Assembly (NCBI RefSeq): GCF_025753795.1
Contig: NZ_JAOWPS010000002.1
Location: forward strand, 814,501 to 878,500
Direction: 5' to 3'
DNA from: Mesorhizobium sp. YC-39
Lineage (GTDB): Bacteria > Pseudomonadota > Alphaproteobacteria > Rhizobiales > Rhizobiaceae
Length of the DNA: 64,000 bases
How positions within the stretch are numbered: the first letter of the stretch is position 1; the number at the start of each line of letters is the position of its first letter. The notes below the pieces were generated by a model, which worked only from the letters and a program-made list of their open reading frames with translations, was not told the DNA's origin and made no database searches. Shown piece by piece: positions 17,141-26,676 of this stretch. Both the position numbers and the translations under genes were made by a program.

Positions 17141-17941
17141 ATGCTCTATATCCGCTCGTTGGCGTTCAACCTCGTCTTCTACGTCAATTTGATTGTCCAG
17201 ATGATCCTCTGGACGCCCTACTATTTTCTGTCGCCGCGCCATCGCGCCTGGTTCGTGCCGAAGTTCTGGTCGCACACCTCGATGTGGCTCTACGACAAGA
17301 TCGCCGGCACCGGAAACGACATCACAGGGCTGGAAAACCTGCCCGAGGGCTCTTTCATCCTGGCACCCAAGCACCAGTCTTTCTGGGACGCGATCGCCTT
17401 TTTCCCCTTCCTCAACGACCCGCTCTACATTCTGAAGCGCGAGCTGACCTGGATCCCGTTCTTCGGCTGGTACATCATGAAGATGCGGATGATCCCGGTC
17501 GACCGCGGCAGCCGCTCGAAAGCGCTGAAAGCGGTGGTCGCCGCCACCAGGCAGGAAATGGCGCGCAACCCCCGCCAGCTGATCATCTATCCCGAGGGCA
17601 CGCGCCGACCACCGGGCGACGAGCCGGCCTACAAATACGGCATCGTCGAACTCTATGCACAACTTGGCGTTCCGGTGGTGCCGGTCGCCCATGTCGCCGG
17701 CCTCTACTGGCCACGCCGGAAATTCATGCGCTATCCCGGCACCATAAAGGCTCGCTTCCTGGCGCCGATCCCACCGGGACTGGACAAGGAGGAATTCATG
17801 GAACGGCTGATCGGCGAGACGGAAGCCGCCTGCGACCAACTGCTCGTCGAGGCCTCACGCTCGCCAAACCCGCCGCCCATGCCGCCGACGGCGGTGAAGC
17901 GGCTGGCCGAACTGGATGCAGCCGCGAAAACGAAAGACTGA
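17141..17941 (+). CDS. plsC: 1-acyl-sn-glycerol-3-phosphate acyltransferase
   Basis: A 266-aa membrane-bound acyltransferase that makes phosphatidic acid from lysophosphatidic acid. The catalytic HX4D box is KHQSFWDAI near residue 78, the substrate motif YPEGTRR is near 150, and one N-terminal membrane segment spans about 8-30. Rhizobia have more than one PlsC paralogue (one is OlsA, for ornithine lipids), and sequence alone does not decide which this is. Confidence 0.85.
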   Translation: MLYIRSLAFNLVFYVNLIVQMILWTPYYFLSPRHRAWFVPKFWSHTSMWLYDKIAGTGNDITGLENLPEGSFILAPKHQSFWDAIAFFPFLNDPLYILKRELTWIPFFGWYIMKMRMIPVDRGSRSKALKAVVAATRQEMARNPRQLIIYPEGTRRPPGDEPAYKYGIVELYAQLGVPVVPVAHVAGLYWPRRKFMRYPGTIKARFLAPIPPGLDKEEFMERLIGETEAACDQLLVEASRSPNPPPMPPTAVKRLAELDAAAKTKD

Positions 17942-17953
17942 TTTGAGGCGCCT

Positions 17954-18583
17954 TCAGGCTAACGCAGCCAATGCCGTGGTCAAAACCAGTATCGCCGCAA
18001 AAATCAGATTGATGATTCGCGAGGCGCGCGGCCGGCGCAGGAAGCGCGCAAACGCTGCCCCGGCGAGAAGCCACAGGACGTGGATCGCGACGATCATCAC
18101 GGCTAGAACCACCAGCTTGAGCCGCGTGTCGAGATCGTACGATGGCGTGGCGGCGAACACGGCGGCAATCGCCACATAGGCTTTTGGATTGGCGACGGCC
18201 AGAAGGAGGCCACCCAGGAATGTGGGAAGCGCGGCCCCGTCGGTGCGCGCCGCCACGGGCGGGGCCGTTGCGATCTTGAAAGCAAGGTAGAGTATGTAGG
18301 CCGCGGACGCCGCGGCCAGCAGCGGCGTCAGGTTCGGTACTGAGGCAAGCATTACCATGACGCCCGTCGTCACCACCAAAAGCACCGCGATGGTGCCAGC
18401 AATGACGCCGGAGGCGTAGCACAGCGAATAGCGCAGGCCGAAAGCGGCCCCGACGGCGGCGACGCTGATCGTCGCCGGCCCCGGACTACCCATGACGACC
18501 GTCGATGCCAGGACAAGCGTGAGCAAGCGTTGCCATAGTTCCGCATGGGAGAGGATCTGTTCGGCCACCTGGCGTCCCTGCAT
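17954..18583 (-). CDS. LysE/RhtB-family amino-acid exporter
   Basis: A 209-aa inner-membrane protein with six hydrophobic segments and the family start motif MGSPGPATISVAAVGAAFG plus a downstream GLLLAVANPKAYVA. This family exports amino acids such as lysine, homoserine or threonine; the substrate is not predictable. An in-frame TTG lies upstream at 18619, but ATG at 18583 gives a more typical length. It converges on plsC with only 12 bp between the stop codons. Confidence 0.8.
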   Translation of the reverse strand: MQGRQVAEQILSHAELWQRLLTLVLASTVVMGSPGPATISVAAVGAAFGLRYSLCYASGVIAGTIAVLLVVTTGVMVMLASVPNLTPLLAAASAAYILYLAFKIATAPPVAARTDGAALPTFLGGLLLAVANPKAYVAIAAVFAATPSYDLDTRLKLVVLAVMIVAIHVLWLLAGAAFARFLRRPRASRIINLIFAAILVLTTALAALA

Positions 18584-18710
18584 CTTGCGACGATCGACGA
18601 TGCAGGGACGGTACGACAAGGCCGCGCCGGATGTCTTGAACGATCGTGCGTCCCCAGCCGGGTGCTGGCTGACGAAATGTCACGGACGCGCGGGCAGCTT
18701 TAAATTGCGG

Positions 18711-19658
18711 CTACGCACTCGCTTTGTCGAGCTCGGCCATATCGTCCGGTCCGAGCTTCAATGATGCCGCACGCGCCAGGCTGTCCACCTGATCCAGCGT
18801 CGTGGCGCTGGCGATCGGGGCGGTCACGCCGGGCCGCGCGATCGCCCAGGCGAGCGCCACTTCCGCCTGTTTGGCCGAATGCCGGGCCGATACCGCGTCG
18901 AGGGCAGCCAGAATACGCATGCCGCGCGCATTGAGATAATCCTTGACGCCGCCGCCGCGCGGGCTTTTGCCGAGATCGGCTTCGCTGCGATATTTGCCGC
19001 TCAAAAAACCCTTGGCGAGGCTGAAATAGGTGATGACGCCAATATCTTCAGCCGCACACAAATCGTGCAGCGCGCCGTCGAAGGACGAGCGGTCATAGAG
19101 GTTGTATTCCGGCTGCAGCACCGCATAGCGCGGCAGGCCGCGCAGGCTTGCCACATCGAGCGCTGCGCGCAGCTGGCCGGCATCGAGGTTGGAGGCGCCG
19201 GCGTAGCGGATCTTGCCCTTGGCCAACAGCTTCTGGTAGGCGCCGAGCGTTTCCTCGTAAGGCGTGGCCGGGTCTGGCCAATGCGACAGATAGAGGTCGA
19301 CGACGTCCGTCTGCAGCCGCTTTAGCGACGCGTCTATGGCTTTCTCGATATAAGCGGCGGAAAGATCCTTCCTGCCCTGCCCCATATCCGATCCGACCTT
19401 GGTGATCACCACGACCTTGTCGCGATTGCCGCGGCTCTTCATCCATTTGCCGATGATGGTTTCCGATTCGCCGCCCTTATTGCCGGCAATCCAGCGCGAA
19501 TAGGAATCGGCGGTGTCGATGGCGTTGAGGCCGGCGCCGACAAACCGGTCGAGCAGGTCGAAGGAGGTTTTCTCGTCGGCGGTCCAGCCGAAGACGTTGC
19601 CGCCCAGAACCAGCGGCGCGATGGACAGGTCGGTTTGACCGAGACGACGTTTCTGCAA
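18711..19658 (-). CDS. aldo/keto reductase
   Basis: A 315-aa NADPH-dependent oxidoreductase of the YajO/YghZ-like group. The TIM-barrel signature residues are visible: IDTADSY (catalytic D and Y), ITKVGS (K), and YLSHWPDP (H). The C-terminal NADP-binding segment ends with PIASATTLDQVDSL. The start is TTG at 19658 with a GGAG 8 nt upstream. Physiological substrate unknown. Confidence 0.88.
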   Translation of the reverse strand: MQKRRLGQTDLSIAPLVLGGNVFGWTADEKTSFDLLDRFVGAGLNAIDTADSYSRWIAGNKGGESETIIGKWMKSRGNRDKVVVITKVGSDMGQGRKDLSAAYIEKAIDASLKRLQTDVVDLYLSHWPDPATPYEETLGAYQKLLAKGKIRYAGASNLDAGQLRAALDVASLRGLPRYAVLQPEYNLYDRSSFDGALHDLCAAEDIGVITYFSLAKGFLSGKYRSEADLGKSPRGGGVKDYLNARGMRILAALDAVSARHSAKQAEVALAWAIARPGVTAPIASATTLDQVDSLARAASLKLGPDDMAELDKASA

Positions 19659-19773
19659 GGCTGATCTCCACGAGGATGGGAAAGCTCGGACGGGAAGCGC
19701 CCGACTGGGCTTAACCTATGTCGTGCCGCACGGAGGTCAAAGGCCAGGTCGTCCTTTACACTCCACCAGCACT

Positions 19774-20310
19774 TCACAAAGGCGCGACCCGCCGCGCCAC
19801 CTCTTCCAGCCAGTGGTCACGGATTCCCAGCGCCTCGAGATGCTCCAGCGTGTTCGAGACATAGTCCTCGTTCCTTCCAGACTGGCCGACAGCGCCGCGA
19901 ACGACGCTCGCCGCGTCCGCGGCGTCGAGCGCGCCGGCATACTGCTCATGGTCGCGGTCGACAATATAGGCGACCGCCTCGACCGTCTTGCCCGCGCCTG
20001 TATCGCTGTCGTCGAGACGGACTCGCAGCAGGCGCTCGAGATAGACGTTGGTGACCAGCTCGCGTTCACGCAGATAGGTGATGACCTCGTCGCGCAGATC
20101 ACCGGGGACGCGGAAAGCCAGGCCGATGCAAGAGCCGCCGCGATCGAGGCCGAGCACCAGGCCGGGCCGCTCGCGCGTGCCGCGATGCACGAAGGAGTAG
20201 ACGCAGAGCGACCGGCGGTAGCCGTGCAGGCGCGCACGCCGCGTCTCGACATGCGCAAATCCCGGTCGCCAGATCAGCGAACCATAGCCAAAAACCCAAA
20301 AATCGCCCAT
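19774..20310 (-). CDS. gamma-glutamylcyclotransferase (ChaC-like)
   Basis: A 178-aa protein starting MGDFWVFGYGSLIWRPG; the YGSL loop is the substrate-binding signature of the GGCT fold. The catalytic glutamate is expected in the RVPGDLRDEVITYLRERE region. ChaC-type enzymes cleave glutathione to 5-oxoproline and Cys-Gly. ATG at 20310 was chosen because upstream residues are not family-like. Confidence 0.85.
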   Translation of the reverse strand: MGDFWVFGYGSLIWRPGFAHVETRRARLHGYRRSLCVYSFVHRGTRERPGLVLGLDRGGSCIGLAFRVPGDLRDEVITYLRERELVTNVYLERLLRVRLDDSDTGAGKTVEAVAYIVDRDHEQYAGALDAADAASVVRGAVGQSGRNEDYVSNTLEHLEALGIRDHWLEEVARRVAPL

Positions 20311-20423
20311 ATCGCCAAGCCTGACTGCAGCACCGCACCGGAATCGGTGTCTTTTCAATCGTTTCCGTCTATCTCTGTTGCCGGAAACGATAGCCTGCAA
20401 CACGCGTTAACGAGAGCCGCAGC

Positions 20424-21422
20424 ATGACGTCAAGTGAAGAGCGCCCGCCGGATTTTCGCCGCCGCCTCTTCTGGCTTGCCGCCTTCCTCGCCGTGCTGTT
20501 CGGCATCTATAGCGCCGGCTGGTTCTACCTGGCCGACAAGGTCAGGAGCGAAACCGACAAAGCCATCACCGAGCTCAACGGCAATGGCATCGAGGCTGAC
20601 TGCGCCAATCTCACGGTCAGCGGCTATCCGCTGAGCTTTGCCATTTCCTGTGACAATCTGGCCTATCAGGACGACACCAGGAACGTCGCCGTTTCGAGCG
20701 GCAGCCTCAACGCCGTCACGCAGATCACACGGATTCTGTCGCCGTTTGCCCAATTGCGCGGGCCGCTCAGGACCTCGTTTCCGGGTATGGCGCCGCTATG
20801 GATCGACTGGGACAATCTGCAGGCGAGCGCGAAACTGTCCTGGCCCTTGCCGCGGCGCGTTTCGGTGGAGGCCGAGGGCCTGTCCGGCCAGACCGACCCG
20901 GCCGACGGCACCGACCCAGCCGAATTGTTCAGCGCAGGCACCGCGGCCGGGCAACTCAGTCCGAATGGCCAGGACATCGGCTATGTCGGGAGTTTTACCG
21001 ATCTCGAAATCGACCCGGATACCATCGACGGGCGCGTGCTGCCGCCACTCGACGGCAGCGGCGACATGACCTTGAAGAACGGCGTGGCGCTGATCAAAAC
21101 GCAAGCCAGGAGCCTGCGTGGCCAGGCGATCGATATCGCCAAGCTCGATCTGTCGTCGGGAACCGCGCGCGTCACCGTTTCCGGACCGGTGTCGGTCAGT
21201 GCCGATGGATTGATCGATGCCAACCTGATGATCAAGCTGAACGACCCGAAAGCCGTGGCGGCAATCCTCGGCGCGGCCATCCCAGAGCAGAAGAGCCAGA
21301 TTGAAACCGGCTTCGCCGGACTGGCCCTGCTCGGCAACGAACCGTCAATGCCGCTGAAGATCGTCAAGGGCAAGGCCTCGCTGGGTTTTATCCCGCTGGG
21401 CAAGATCAAGCCGGTCGATTGA
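20424..21422 (+). CDS. DUF2125 domain protein
   Basis: A 332-aa envelope protein of unknown function with one membrane segment at about 16-35 (RLFWLAAFLAVLFGIYSAGWFYLA) and a large beta-rich exported domain. It resembles the YdgA/DUF2125 proteins of alphaproteobacteria. It is followed after 4 nt by a PfkB kinase gene, so the two are probably cotranscribed, though no functional link is known. Confidence 0.8.
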   Translation: MTSSEERPPDFRRRLFWLAAFLAVLFGIYSAGWFYLADKVRSETDKAITELNGNGIEADCANLTVSGYPLSFAISCDNLAYQDDTRNVAVSSGSLNAVTQITRILSPFAQLRGPLRTSFPGMAPLWIDWDNLQASAKLSWPLPRRVSVEAEGLSGQTDPADGTDPAELFSAGTAAGQLSPNGQDIGYVGSFTDLEIDPDTIDGRVLPPLDGSGDMTLKNGVALIKTQARSLRGQAIDIAKLDLSSGTARVTVSGPVSVSADGLIDANLMIKLNDPKAVAAILGAAIPEQKSQIETGFAGLALLGNEPSMPLKIVKGKASLGFIPLGKIKPVD

Positions 21423-21426
21423 TCCC

Positions 21427-22353
21427 ATGAAGAAACCGGTCAGGCTCCTCAGCGTTGGCGCGTTCACCCTCGACACCATCCTTCGTGTCGAGACGCTTCC
21501 CGTGCATCAGGGCAAGTTCATGGCCACCGACGGTGTCCAGATCGCCTCGGGCATGGCAACAAGTGCCGCCTGTGCAGCGCGACGCCTCGGCGCGGAGGTA
21601 TCGCTCTGGGCGAGCGCGGGAGACGACGCCGTCGGCGATCAGCTCGTCGCCGAGATCGAGGCAGAAGGCGTCGATTGCAGCCTTGTCCGGCGCGTTCCTG
21701 GCGCGCGATCGGCGCTGGCGGCCATCCTGGTCGATGCCCATGGCGAGCGTATCATTGTCCCTTTCTACGACAAACGGGCGCAGGCCGATCCCGAGATGCT
21801 GCCTGTCGCCGACCTTTCGGCATTCGACGCCGTGCTGGTCGATGTGCGCTGGCCAGGCGCTGCCGCCCTGGCGCTGGCGGCGGCGCACGCCACCGGCCGT
21901 CCGGCGATACTCGACGCGGACACCGCACCGCTCGAGGTGCTGGAGCGTCTGCTGCCGCTGGCCTCGCACATTGTTGCTTCGGAATCGGCGGCGCGCATCG
22001 TCTGCGGCCAGGCCTTGGACCCGGAGACCGCCTGCGCCGAGCTCGCCTGGCGCACCGATGCCTTCGTCGCGGTGACGGGCGGCGCGGCGGGAAGCTGGTG
22101 GTTCGACCGCCCGGCGCTATCCGTGCGCCATGTCGCGGCGCCGAGGATCAAGGCGGTGGACACTCTGGCCGCCGGCGACGTGTTTCACGGCGCCTTTGCC
22201 GTTGCCTTGGCTGAAGCCAAGCCGGTCGAGCAGGCCCTGCGCTTTGCCAGCGCCGCCGCCGCGCTCAAATGCCTGCATTTCGGCGGCAGGCTGGGCGCGC
22301 CGGACCGGGCCGAAACGCTGGCTATGGTCGAAACCCATTGGCCCGCGGACTGA
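21427..22353 (+). CDS. PfkB-family carbohydrate kinase
   Basis: A 308-aa ribokinase-like enzyme. The N-terminal motif is GAFTLDTILRVETLP, and the C-terminal signature DTLAAGDVFHGAFA starts at about residue 245 with the catalytic Asp at about 251 and the anion hole AAGD. Substrate is not predictable: ribokinase, fructokinase and other sugar kinases share these motifs. It lies directly after the DUF2125 gene. Confidence 0.85.
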   Translation: MKKPVRLLSVGAFTLDTILRVETLPVHQGKFMATDGVQIASGMATSAACAARRLGAEVSLWASAGDDAVGDQLVAEIEAEGVDCSLVRRVPGARSALAAILVDAHGERIIVPFYDKRAQADPEMLPVADLSAFDAVLVDVRWPGAAALALAAAHATGRPAILDADTAPLEVLERLLPLASHIVASESAARIVCGQALDPETACAELAWRTDAFVAVTGGAAGSWWFDRPALSVRHVAAPRIKAVDTLAAGDVFHGAFAVALAEAKPVEQALRFASAAAALKCLHFGGRLGAPDRAETLAMVETHWPAD

Positions 22354-22372
22354 CCGAGGGCATCGGGGCGAT

Positions 22373-23308
22373 CTACCCCTTCGGCGGGTGCTCGACCGCC
22401 TGGCGTCCGAAATCCGGCGCGTCGATATCCTGGCCGGCCTCGATGATCGAGCGGCGCACGGCCCGGGTGCGGGTGAACAGGTCGAACAGCTTTTCGCCGT
22501 CACCCCAGCGGATCGCCCGCTGCAGCGAGGCAAGGTCTTCCGAAAACCGCGCCAGCATTTCGAGGATCGCGTCCTTGTTGTGCAGGCAGACGTCCCGCCA
22601 CATGGTCGGGTCGGAAGCGGCGAGACGGGTGAAATCGCGAAAGCCGGAGGCCGAATATTTGATGACTTCGGACTTGGTCACCGACTGCAAATCGTCGGCG
22701 GTGCCGACGATGTTGTAGGCGATGATGTGCGGCAGATGCGAAACGATGGCCAGCGTCATGTCGTGATGTTGCGGATCCATCGTATCGATGTTGGAACCGC
22801 AGCGGCGCCAGAATTCCGAGAGCTTTTCCAATGCCGCCGGATCGGTGCCGGGCAGCGGCGTGAAAATGCACCAGCGGTTCTCGAACAGCTCGGCGAAGCC
22901 AGCGTCCGGTCCCGATTTTTCGGTGCCCGCCAGCGGATGGCCGGGGATGAAATGGACGCCGGCTGGCACATGAGGCTCGATCTGCGCGATCACCGACGCC
23001 TTGGTCGAACCGACATCGGTGAGGATGGCGCCCTTTTTCAGCGCCGGTGCGATCTCCTCGGCGACTTCACCCGAGGAGCCAACCGGCACCGACACGATGA
23101 CCAGATCGGCATCGCGCACCGCTTCCCTGGCATCCATGGTGTAGGAGGAGCCTAGGTCCAGTTCCCTGGCACGCGCCAGCGTCGTTTCGCTGCGCGTCGC
23201 GATGGCGACATGGTGGGCGAGGCCCTCGCGGCGGATAACGCGGGCCAGCGACGAGCCGATCAGGCCGATGCCGACCAGCGCGATCTTTTCAAACATCGGT
23301 GATGTCAT
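22373..23308 (-). CDS. tyrC: prephenate/arogenate dehydrogenase
   Basis: A 311-aa NAD(P)-dependent enzyme for tyrosine synthesis. The N-terminal dinucleotide fold has GIGLIGSSLAR (residues about 13-23), followed by VGSTKASV and the GHPLAGTEKSG active-site loop with the conserved His. There is no chorismate mutase domain, so this is the monofunctional cyclohexadienyl dehydrogenase type. The symbol is uncertain (tyrA or tyrC). It follows hisC with 4 nt between the genes. Confidence 0.88.
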   Translation of the reverse strand: MTSPMFEKIALVGIGLIGSSLARVIRREGLAHHVAIATRSETTLARARELDLGSSYTMDAREAVRDADLVIVSVPVGSSGEVAEEIAPALKKGAILTDVGSTKASVIAQIEPHVPAGVHFIPGHPLAGTEKSGPDAGFAELFENRWCIFTPLPGTDPAALEKLSEFWRRCGSNIDTMDPQHHDMTLAIVSHLPHIIAYNIVGTADDLQSVTKSEVIKYSASGFRDFTRLAASDPTMWRDVCLHNKDAILEMLARFSEDLASLQRAIRWGDGEKLFDLFTRTRAVRRSIIEAGQDIDAPDFGRQAVEHPPKG

Positions 23309-23312
23309 TGTT

Positions 23313-24422
23313 TCAGCTTTTCAGGAATGTCTTGAGTGCGGCGACAACGCCGCGATTGGCCTCTTCGGTGCCGATGGACATGCGCAGCGCATTCGGGAAG
23401 CCGTAGCCGGAAACGCGACGCAATATGTAGCCGCGCTGGGTCAGATAGTCGTCGGCGGCGGCCGCCGAATGCTTCTCGTCCTTGGGAAAGTGGATGAGGA
23501 TGAAATTGCCGACGCTCGGCGTCACCCGCAGCCCAAGCCTTGTCAGTTCCTCGCTCAACCAGGCCAACCAGGTTTCGTTGTGCGCCACGCTGCGCTCGAC
23601 ATGGGCGCGGTCGCGGATCGCGGCAATGCCGGCTTCGATCGCCGTCGCGTTGACATTGAAGGGACCGCGAATGCGGTTGATCGCGTCAACAATGTGCATG
23701 GGGCCATACATCCAGCCGATCCGCGCGCCGCCAAGTCCGAGCTTGGAGAAGGTGCGGGTCATGACCACGTTCTCGGTCCCGCCGACCAGTTCGATGCCGG
23801 CTTCATAGTCGTTGCGGCGCACATATTCGGCGTAAGCCGCATCCAGCACCAGAAGCACGTTTTTTGGCAGCCCGGCATGCAGTCGGCGCACCTCCTGGAA
23901 CGGCATGTAGGTGCCGGTCGGGTTGTTGGGATTGGCGAGGAAAACGATCCTGGTACGCGGTGTGACGGCCGCCAATATCGCATCGACGTCGGCGCGCTCG
24001 TCGGTTTCCTTGACCGCGATCGGTTTGGCTCCCGCCGACTGGATGTAGATCTTGTAGATCATGAAGGCGTGTTCGGTGAAAATGGCTTCGTCGCCCGGCG
24101 CCAGATAGGTCTGCGCCAGCAGGCCCAGGATCTCGTCGGAACCATTGGAACAGATGATGTTTGCCGCATTCAGGCCGTGCACCTCGGCGATCGCCTCGCG
24201 CAGGCGCCTGGCGGTGCCGTCGGGATAGACGTCGAGCTTCGCTGCCACTTCGCGCGCGGCCTCGATCGCCTTCGGCGAGGGGCCGAGCGGGTTCTCGTTC
24301 GACGACAGTTTGTGAACTTTCGCCACGCCGGCTGGGGCCGTGCTTTTGCCCGGCACATAGGCCTCGATGTCCATGATCCCCGCGCGGGGCGTTGGACGTG
24401 CCTTATCCGGTCTCTGGTTCAT
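23313..24422 (-). CDS. hisC: histidinol-phosphate aminotransferase
   Basis: A 369-aa class I/II PLP aminotransferase. The PLP lysine is in [16 protein letters not shown], and the Asn/Asp region is [13 protein letters not shown]. In rhizobia this enzyme, placed next to tyrC, may also transaminate aromatic keto acids. It is the first gene of the hisC-tyrC pair and is divergent from metX. Confidence 0.9.
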   Translation of the reverse strand: MNQRPDKARPTPRAGIMDIEAYVPGKSTAPAGVAKVHKLSSNENPLGPSPKAIEAAREVAAKLDVYPDGTARRLREAIAEVHGLNAANIICSNGSDEILGLLAQTYLAPGDEAIFTEHAFMIYKIYIQSAGAKPIAVKETDERADVDAILAAVTPRTRIVFLANPNNPTGTYMPFQEVRRLHAGLPKNVLLVLDAAYAEYVRRNDYEAGIELVGGTENVVMTRTFSKLGLGGARIGWMYGPMHIVDAINRIRGPFNVNATAIEAGIAAIRDRAHVERSVAHNETWLAWLSEELTRLGLRVTPSVGNFILIHFPKDEKHSAAAADDYLTQRGYILRRVSGYGFPNALRMSIGTEEANRGVVAALKTFLKS

Positions 24423-24526
24423 GTCGCAAAAATCCGTCGAGAGCGCTTCCCGCCCGGAAGCCGCAGCGGAAATACAAGCCGTGGCCCGGAATGTCGAGAG
24501 GTGGCAGTGGTGCGGGCAACTGGCCG

Positions 24527-24554
24527 TTGACGGCGCGACGCGCGAGTTCTAGAA
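24527..24554 (+). promoter_or_regulatory. candidate promoter of the metX leader
   Basis: TTGACG at 24527-24532 and, after 16 bp, CTAGAA at 24549-24554. It would start transcription a few nt before the SAM-II aptamer, which is where it should be. Confidence 0.35.
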
Positions 24555-24566
24555 GGACAGCACAGT

Positions 24567-24624
24567 TCCGTGGTGATTTGGCCGGTCGGCTTGCAGCCAC
24601 GTTAAACAACTCGCTAAAGGGCCG
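24567..24624 (+). ncRNA. SAM-II riboswitch
   Basis: The element matches the SAM-II (metA motif) layout. P1 CGTGG (24569-24573) pairs with CCACG (24597-24601), enclosing TGATTTGGCC and CTTGCAG; TTAAA follows, and CGCTAAAGGGCC closes the H-type pseudoknot by pairing back to the GGCC of the loop. SAM-II aptamers are known upstream of metX/metA in alphaproteobacteria. This one sits 126 bp before metX and, with the terminator at 24637, probably acts by attenuation: SAM favours termination. Confidence 0.85.
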
Positions 24625-24636
24625 TTTGCATCCTGT

Positions 24637-24668
24637 AACCGGCTTTGCGATGGCGTTGCCGGTTTTTT
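24637..24668 (+). terminator. intrinsic terminator downstream of the SAM-II aptamer
   Basis: AACCGGC (24637-24643) pairs with GCCGGTT (24658-24664), followed by TTTT (24665-24668). It is between the aptamer and metX, as expected for an expression platform. Confidence 0.75.
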
Positions 24669-24750
24669 GTTGTCCGCAGCCGGCCGGACGACCGTATCGG
24701 CGCGACGATCGCAAGCGATCTTCGCAAAGCTGATATGAGTGTAAGAGGAT

Positions 24751-25923
24751 GTGATGGCCATTCTGCGCGCTCAAAAAACCAACAACGAGGCCGACCAGCC
24801 GTCGAGCCCGGTGTTGCGTTTCGGCGCCGACAAGCCGCTCAAGCTCGACGCCGGCACGCTGCTGTCGCCGTTCCAGATCGCCTACCAGACCTACGGCACC
24901 CTCAACGACGCTCGCTCCAACGCCATCCTCGTCTGCCATGCCCTGACTGGCGATCAGCACGTCGCCAACACCAATCCGGTGACCGGCAAACCCGGCTGGT
25001 GGGAGGTGCTGATCGGCCCCGGCAGGATCATCGACACCAATCGCTTCTTCGTCATCTGCTCCAACGTCATCGGCGGCTGCCTCGGCTCCACCGGCCCCGC
25101 CTCGATCAATCCCGCCACCGGCAAGCCCTACGGGCTCGATCTGCCGGTCATCACCATCCGCGACATGGTGCGGGCACAACTCATGCTGATCGACCATTTC
25201 GGCATCGAAAAACTGTTCTCGGTGCTCGGCGGCTCGATGGGCGGCATGCAGGTGCTGCAATGGGCATCGAGCTATCCGGAACGTGTTTTCTCGGCGCTGC
25301 CGATCGCCACCGGCGCCCGCCATTCCTCACAGAACATCGCCTTCCACGAGGTGGGCAGGCAAGCTGTGATGGCCGACCCGGACTGGCATGGCGGCAAATA
25401 TTTCGAGCACGGCAAGCGGCCTGAAAAGGGGCTGGCGGTGGCGCGCATGGCCGCTCACATCACCTATCTGTCCGAGGCGGCCCTGCACCGGAAATTCGGC
25501 CGCAATCTGCAGGACCGCGACGCGCTGACCTTCGGTTTCGACGCCGACTTCCAGATCGAAAGCTACCTGCGCCATCAGGGCATGACCTTCGTCGACCGTT
25601 TCGACGCCAATTCCTATCTCTACATGACCCGCTCTATGGACTATTTCGACCTTGCCGCTGACCATGGCGGACGGCTGGCCGATGCCTTCGCCGGCACCAA
25701 GACCCGCTTCTGCCTGGTGTCCTTCACCAGCGACTGGCTGTTCCCGACCGAGGAGAGCCGCTCGGTCGTCCATGCGCTGAATGCGGCCGGTGCCTCGGTC
25801 TCCTTCGTCGAAATCGAGACCGACCGCGGCCACGACGCCTTCCTGCTCGACGAGCCAGAGCTGTTCGCCGCCATCAACGGCTTCATTGCCTCGGCCGCGC
25901 GCGCAAGAGGGCTCAGCGCATGA
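24751..25923 (+). CDS. metX: homoserine O-acetyltransferase
   Basis: A 390-aa alpha/beta-hydrolase-fold enzyme that acylates homoserine for methionine synthesis. The nucleophile is S162 in [12 protein letters not shown]; the Asp is in FTSDWLFPT and the His in DRGHDAFLL near the C-terminus. The conserved [14 protein letters not shown] lies at 103-116. It is preceded by the SAM-II riboswitch and followed by metW, a common pair. Its TGA lies inside the 57-bp repeat at 25914. Confidence 0.93.
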   Translation: MMAILRAQKTNNEADQPSSPVLRFGADKPLKLDAGTLLSPFQIAYQTYGTLNDARSNAILVCHALTGDQHVANTNPVTGKPGWWEVLIGPGRIIDTNRFFVICSNVIGGCLGSTGPASINPATGKPYGLDLPVITIRDMVRAQLMLIDHFGIEKLFSVLGGSMGGMQVLQWASSYPERVFSALPIATGARHSSQNIAFHEVGRQAVMADPDWHGGKYFEHGKRPEKGLAVARMAAHITYLSEAALHRKFGRNLQDRDALTFGFDADFQIESYLRHQGMTFVDRFDANSYLYMTRSMDYFDLAADHGGRLADAFAGTKTRFCLVSFTSDWLFPTEESRSVVHALNAAGASVSFVEIETDRGHDAFLLDEPELFAAINGFIASAARARGLSA

Positions 25924-26027
25924 CCCCGAAAAGTTGCAGACTTTTCGGATCGGGATCATGCGCCAGGCATCAGCGCATGACCCCGGAAAGTTGCAGACTT
26001 GTCCGTCCGGGATCATGTGCCAAGCAG
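25914..26027. repeat. 57-bp tandem repeat between metX and metW
   Basis: Two copies (25914-25970 and 25971-26027) begin CAGCGCATGACCCC and differ at a handful of sites. Each contains an inverted repeat (GAAAAGT/ACTTTTC in copy 1) and a GATCATG motif shared with other rhizobial palindromes. The metX stop codon is in the first copy, and the 57-bp period keeps the upstream metW frame open. Confidence 0.85.
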
Positions 26028-26038
26028 AAGGCCCGTCC

Positions 26039-26653
26039 ATGAGCGTCAATCGCGCCCAGCGCGTCGACCTCGAGGTCGTTGCGGATCTCATCCCGCCGCA
26101 GTCGCGGGTGCTGGACGTCGGCTCCGGTGACGGCCTGCTGCTCGAATTGCTGCAGGAGACCAAGCTGGTCGACGGACGCGGGCTGGAACTGTCGCAGCGT
26201 GGCGTCAACGAGTGCGTGGCGCGCGGCCTCTCCGTCATCCAGGGCGATGCCGACAAGGATCTCGAATTCTATCCCGACAAGGGGTTTGATTTCGTCGTCC
26301 TGTCGCAAACGCTGCAGGCGACCCGCAACCCCAAGCTGGTGCTCGACGAACTGCTCAGGATCGGCAACCGCGCCATCGTCTCCTTCCCTAATTTCGGCCA
26401 CTGGCGAGTGCGCCTCTCGCTGTTCGTCCACGGACGGATGCCGGTTAACGACGACCTGCCCTACTCCTGGTACGACACGCCCAACATCCATTTCTGCACC
26501 ATTCGCGACTTCGTCAATCTGTGCGACGAGCTCGGCGCCACGGTTGAAAAGGCGACCGCGCTCGACGGCAACGGCCAGAAGATCGGCCTCTCCATGCCAT
26601 GGTGGTTCTGGAATTTCTTCGGCCAGCAAGCGGTGTTCCTGCTGAAGCGGTGA
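26039..26653 (+). CDS. metW: methionine biosynthesis protein MetW
   Basis: A 204-aa SAM-dependent methyltransferase-like protein with the glycine motif LDVGSGDG (about 22-29) and PWWFWNFFGQQAVFLL near the C-terminus. MetW partners with MetX in many proteobacteria; its biochemical role is not settled. ATG at 26039 has AGAAGG upstream. An in-frame ATG at 26015 in the repeat is also possible. Confidence 0.9.
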   Translation: MSVNRAQRVDLEVVADLIPPQSRVLDVGSGDGLLLELLQETKLVDGRGLELSQRGVNECVARGLSVIQGDADKDLEFYPDKGFDFVVLSQTLQATRNPKLVLDELLRIGNRAIVSFPNFGHWRVRLSLFVHGRMPVNDDLPYSWYDTPNIHFCTIRDFVNLCDELGATVEKATALDGNGQKIGLSMPWWFWNFFGQQAVFLLKR

Positions 26654-26676
26654 AAATAGCGCCCCGGCGATACGCC

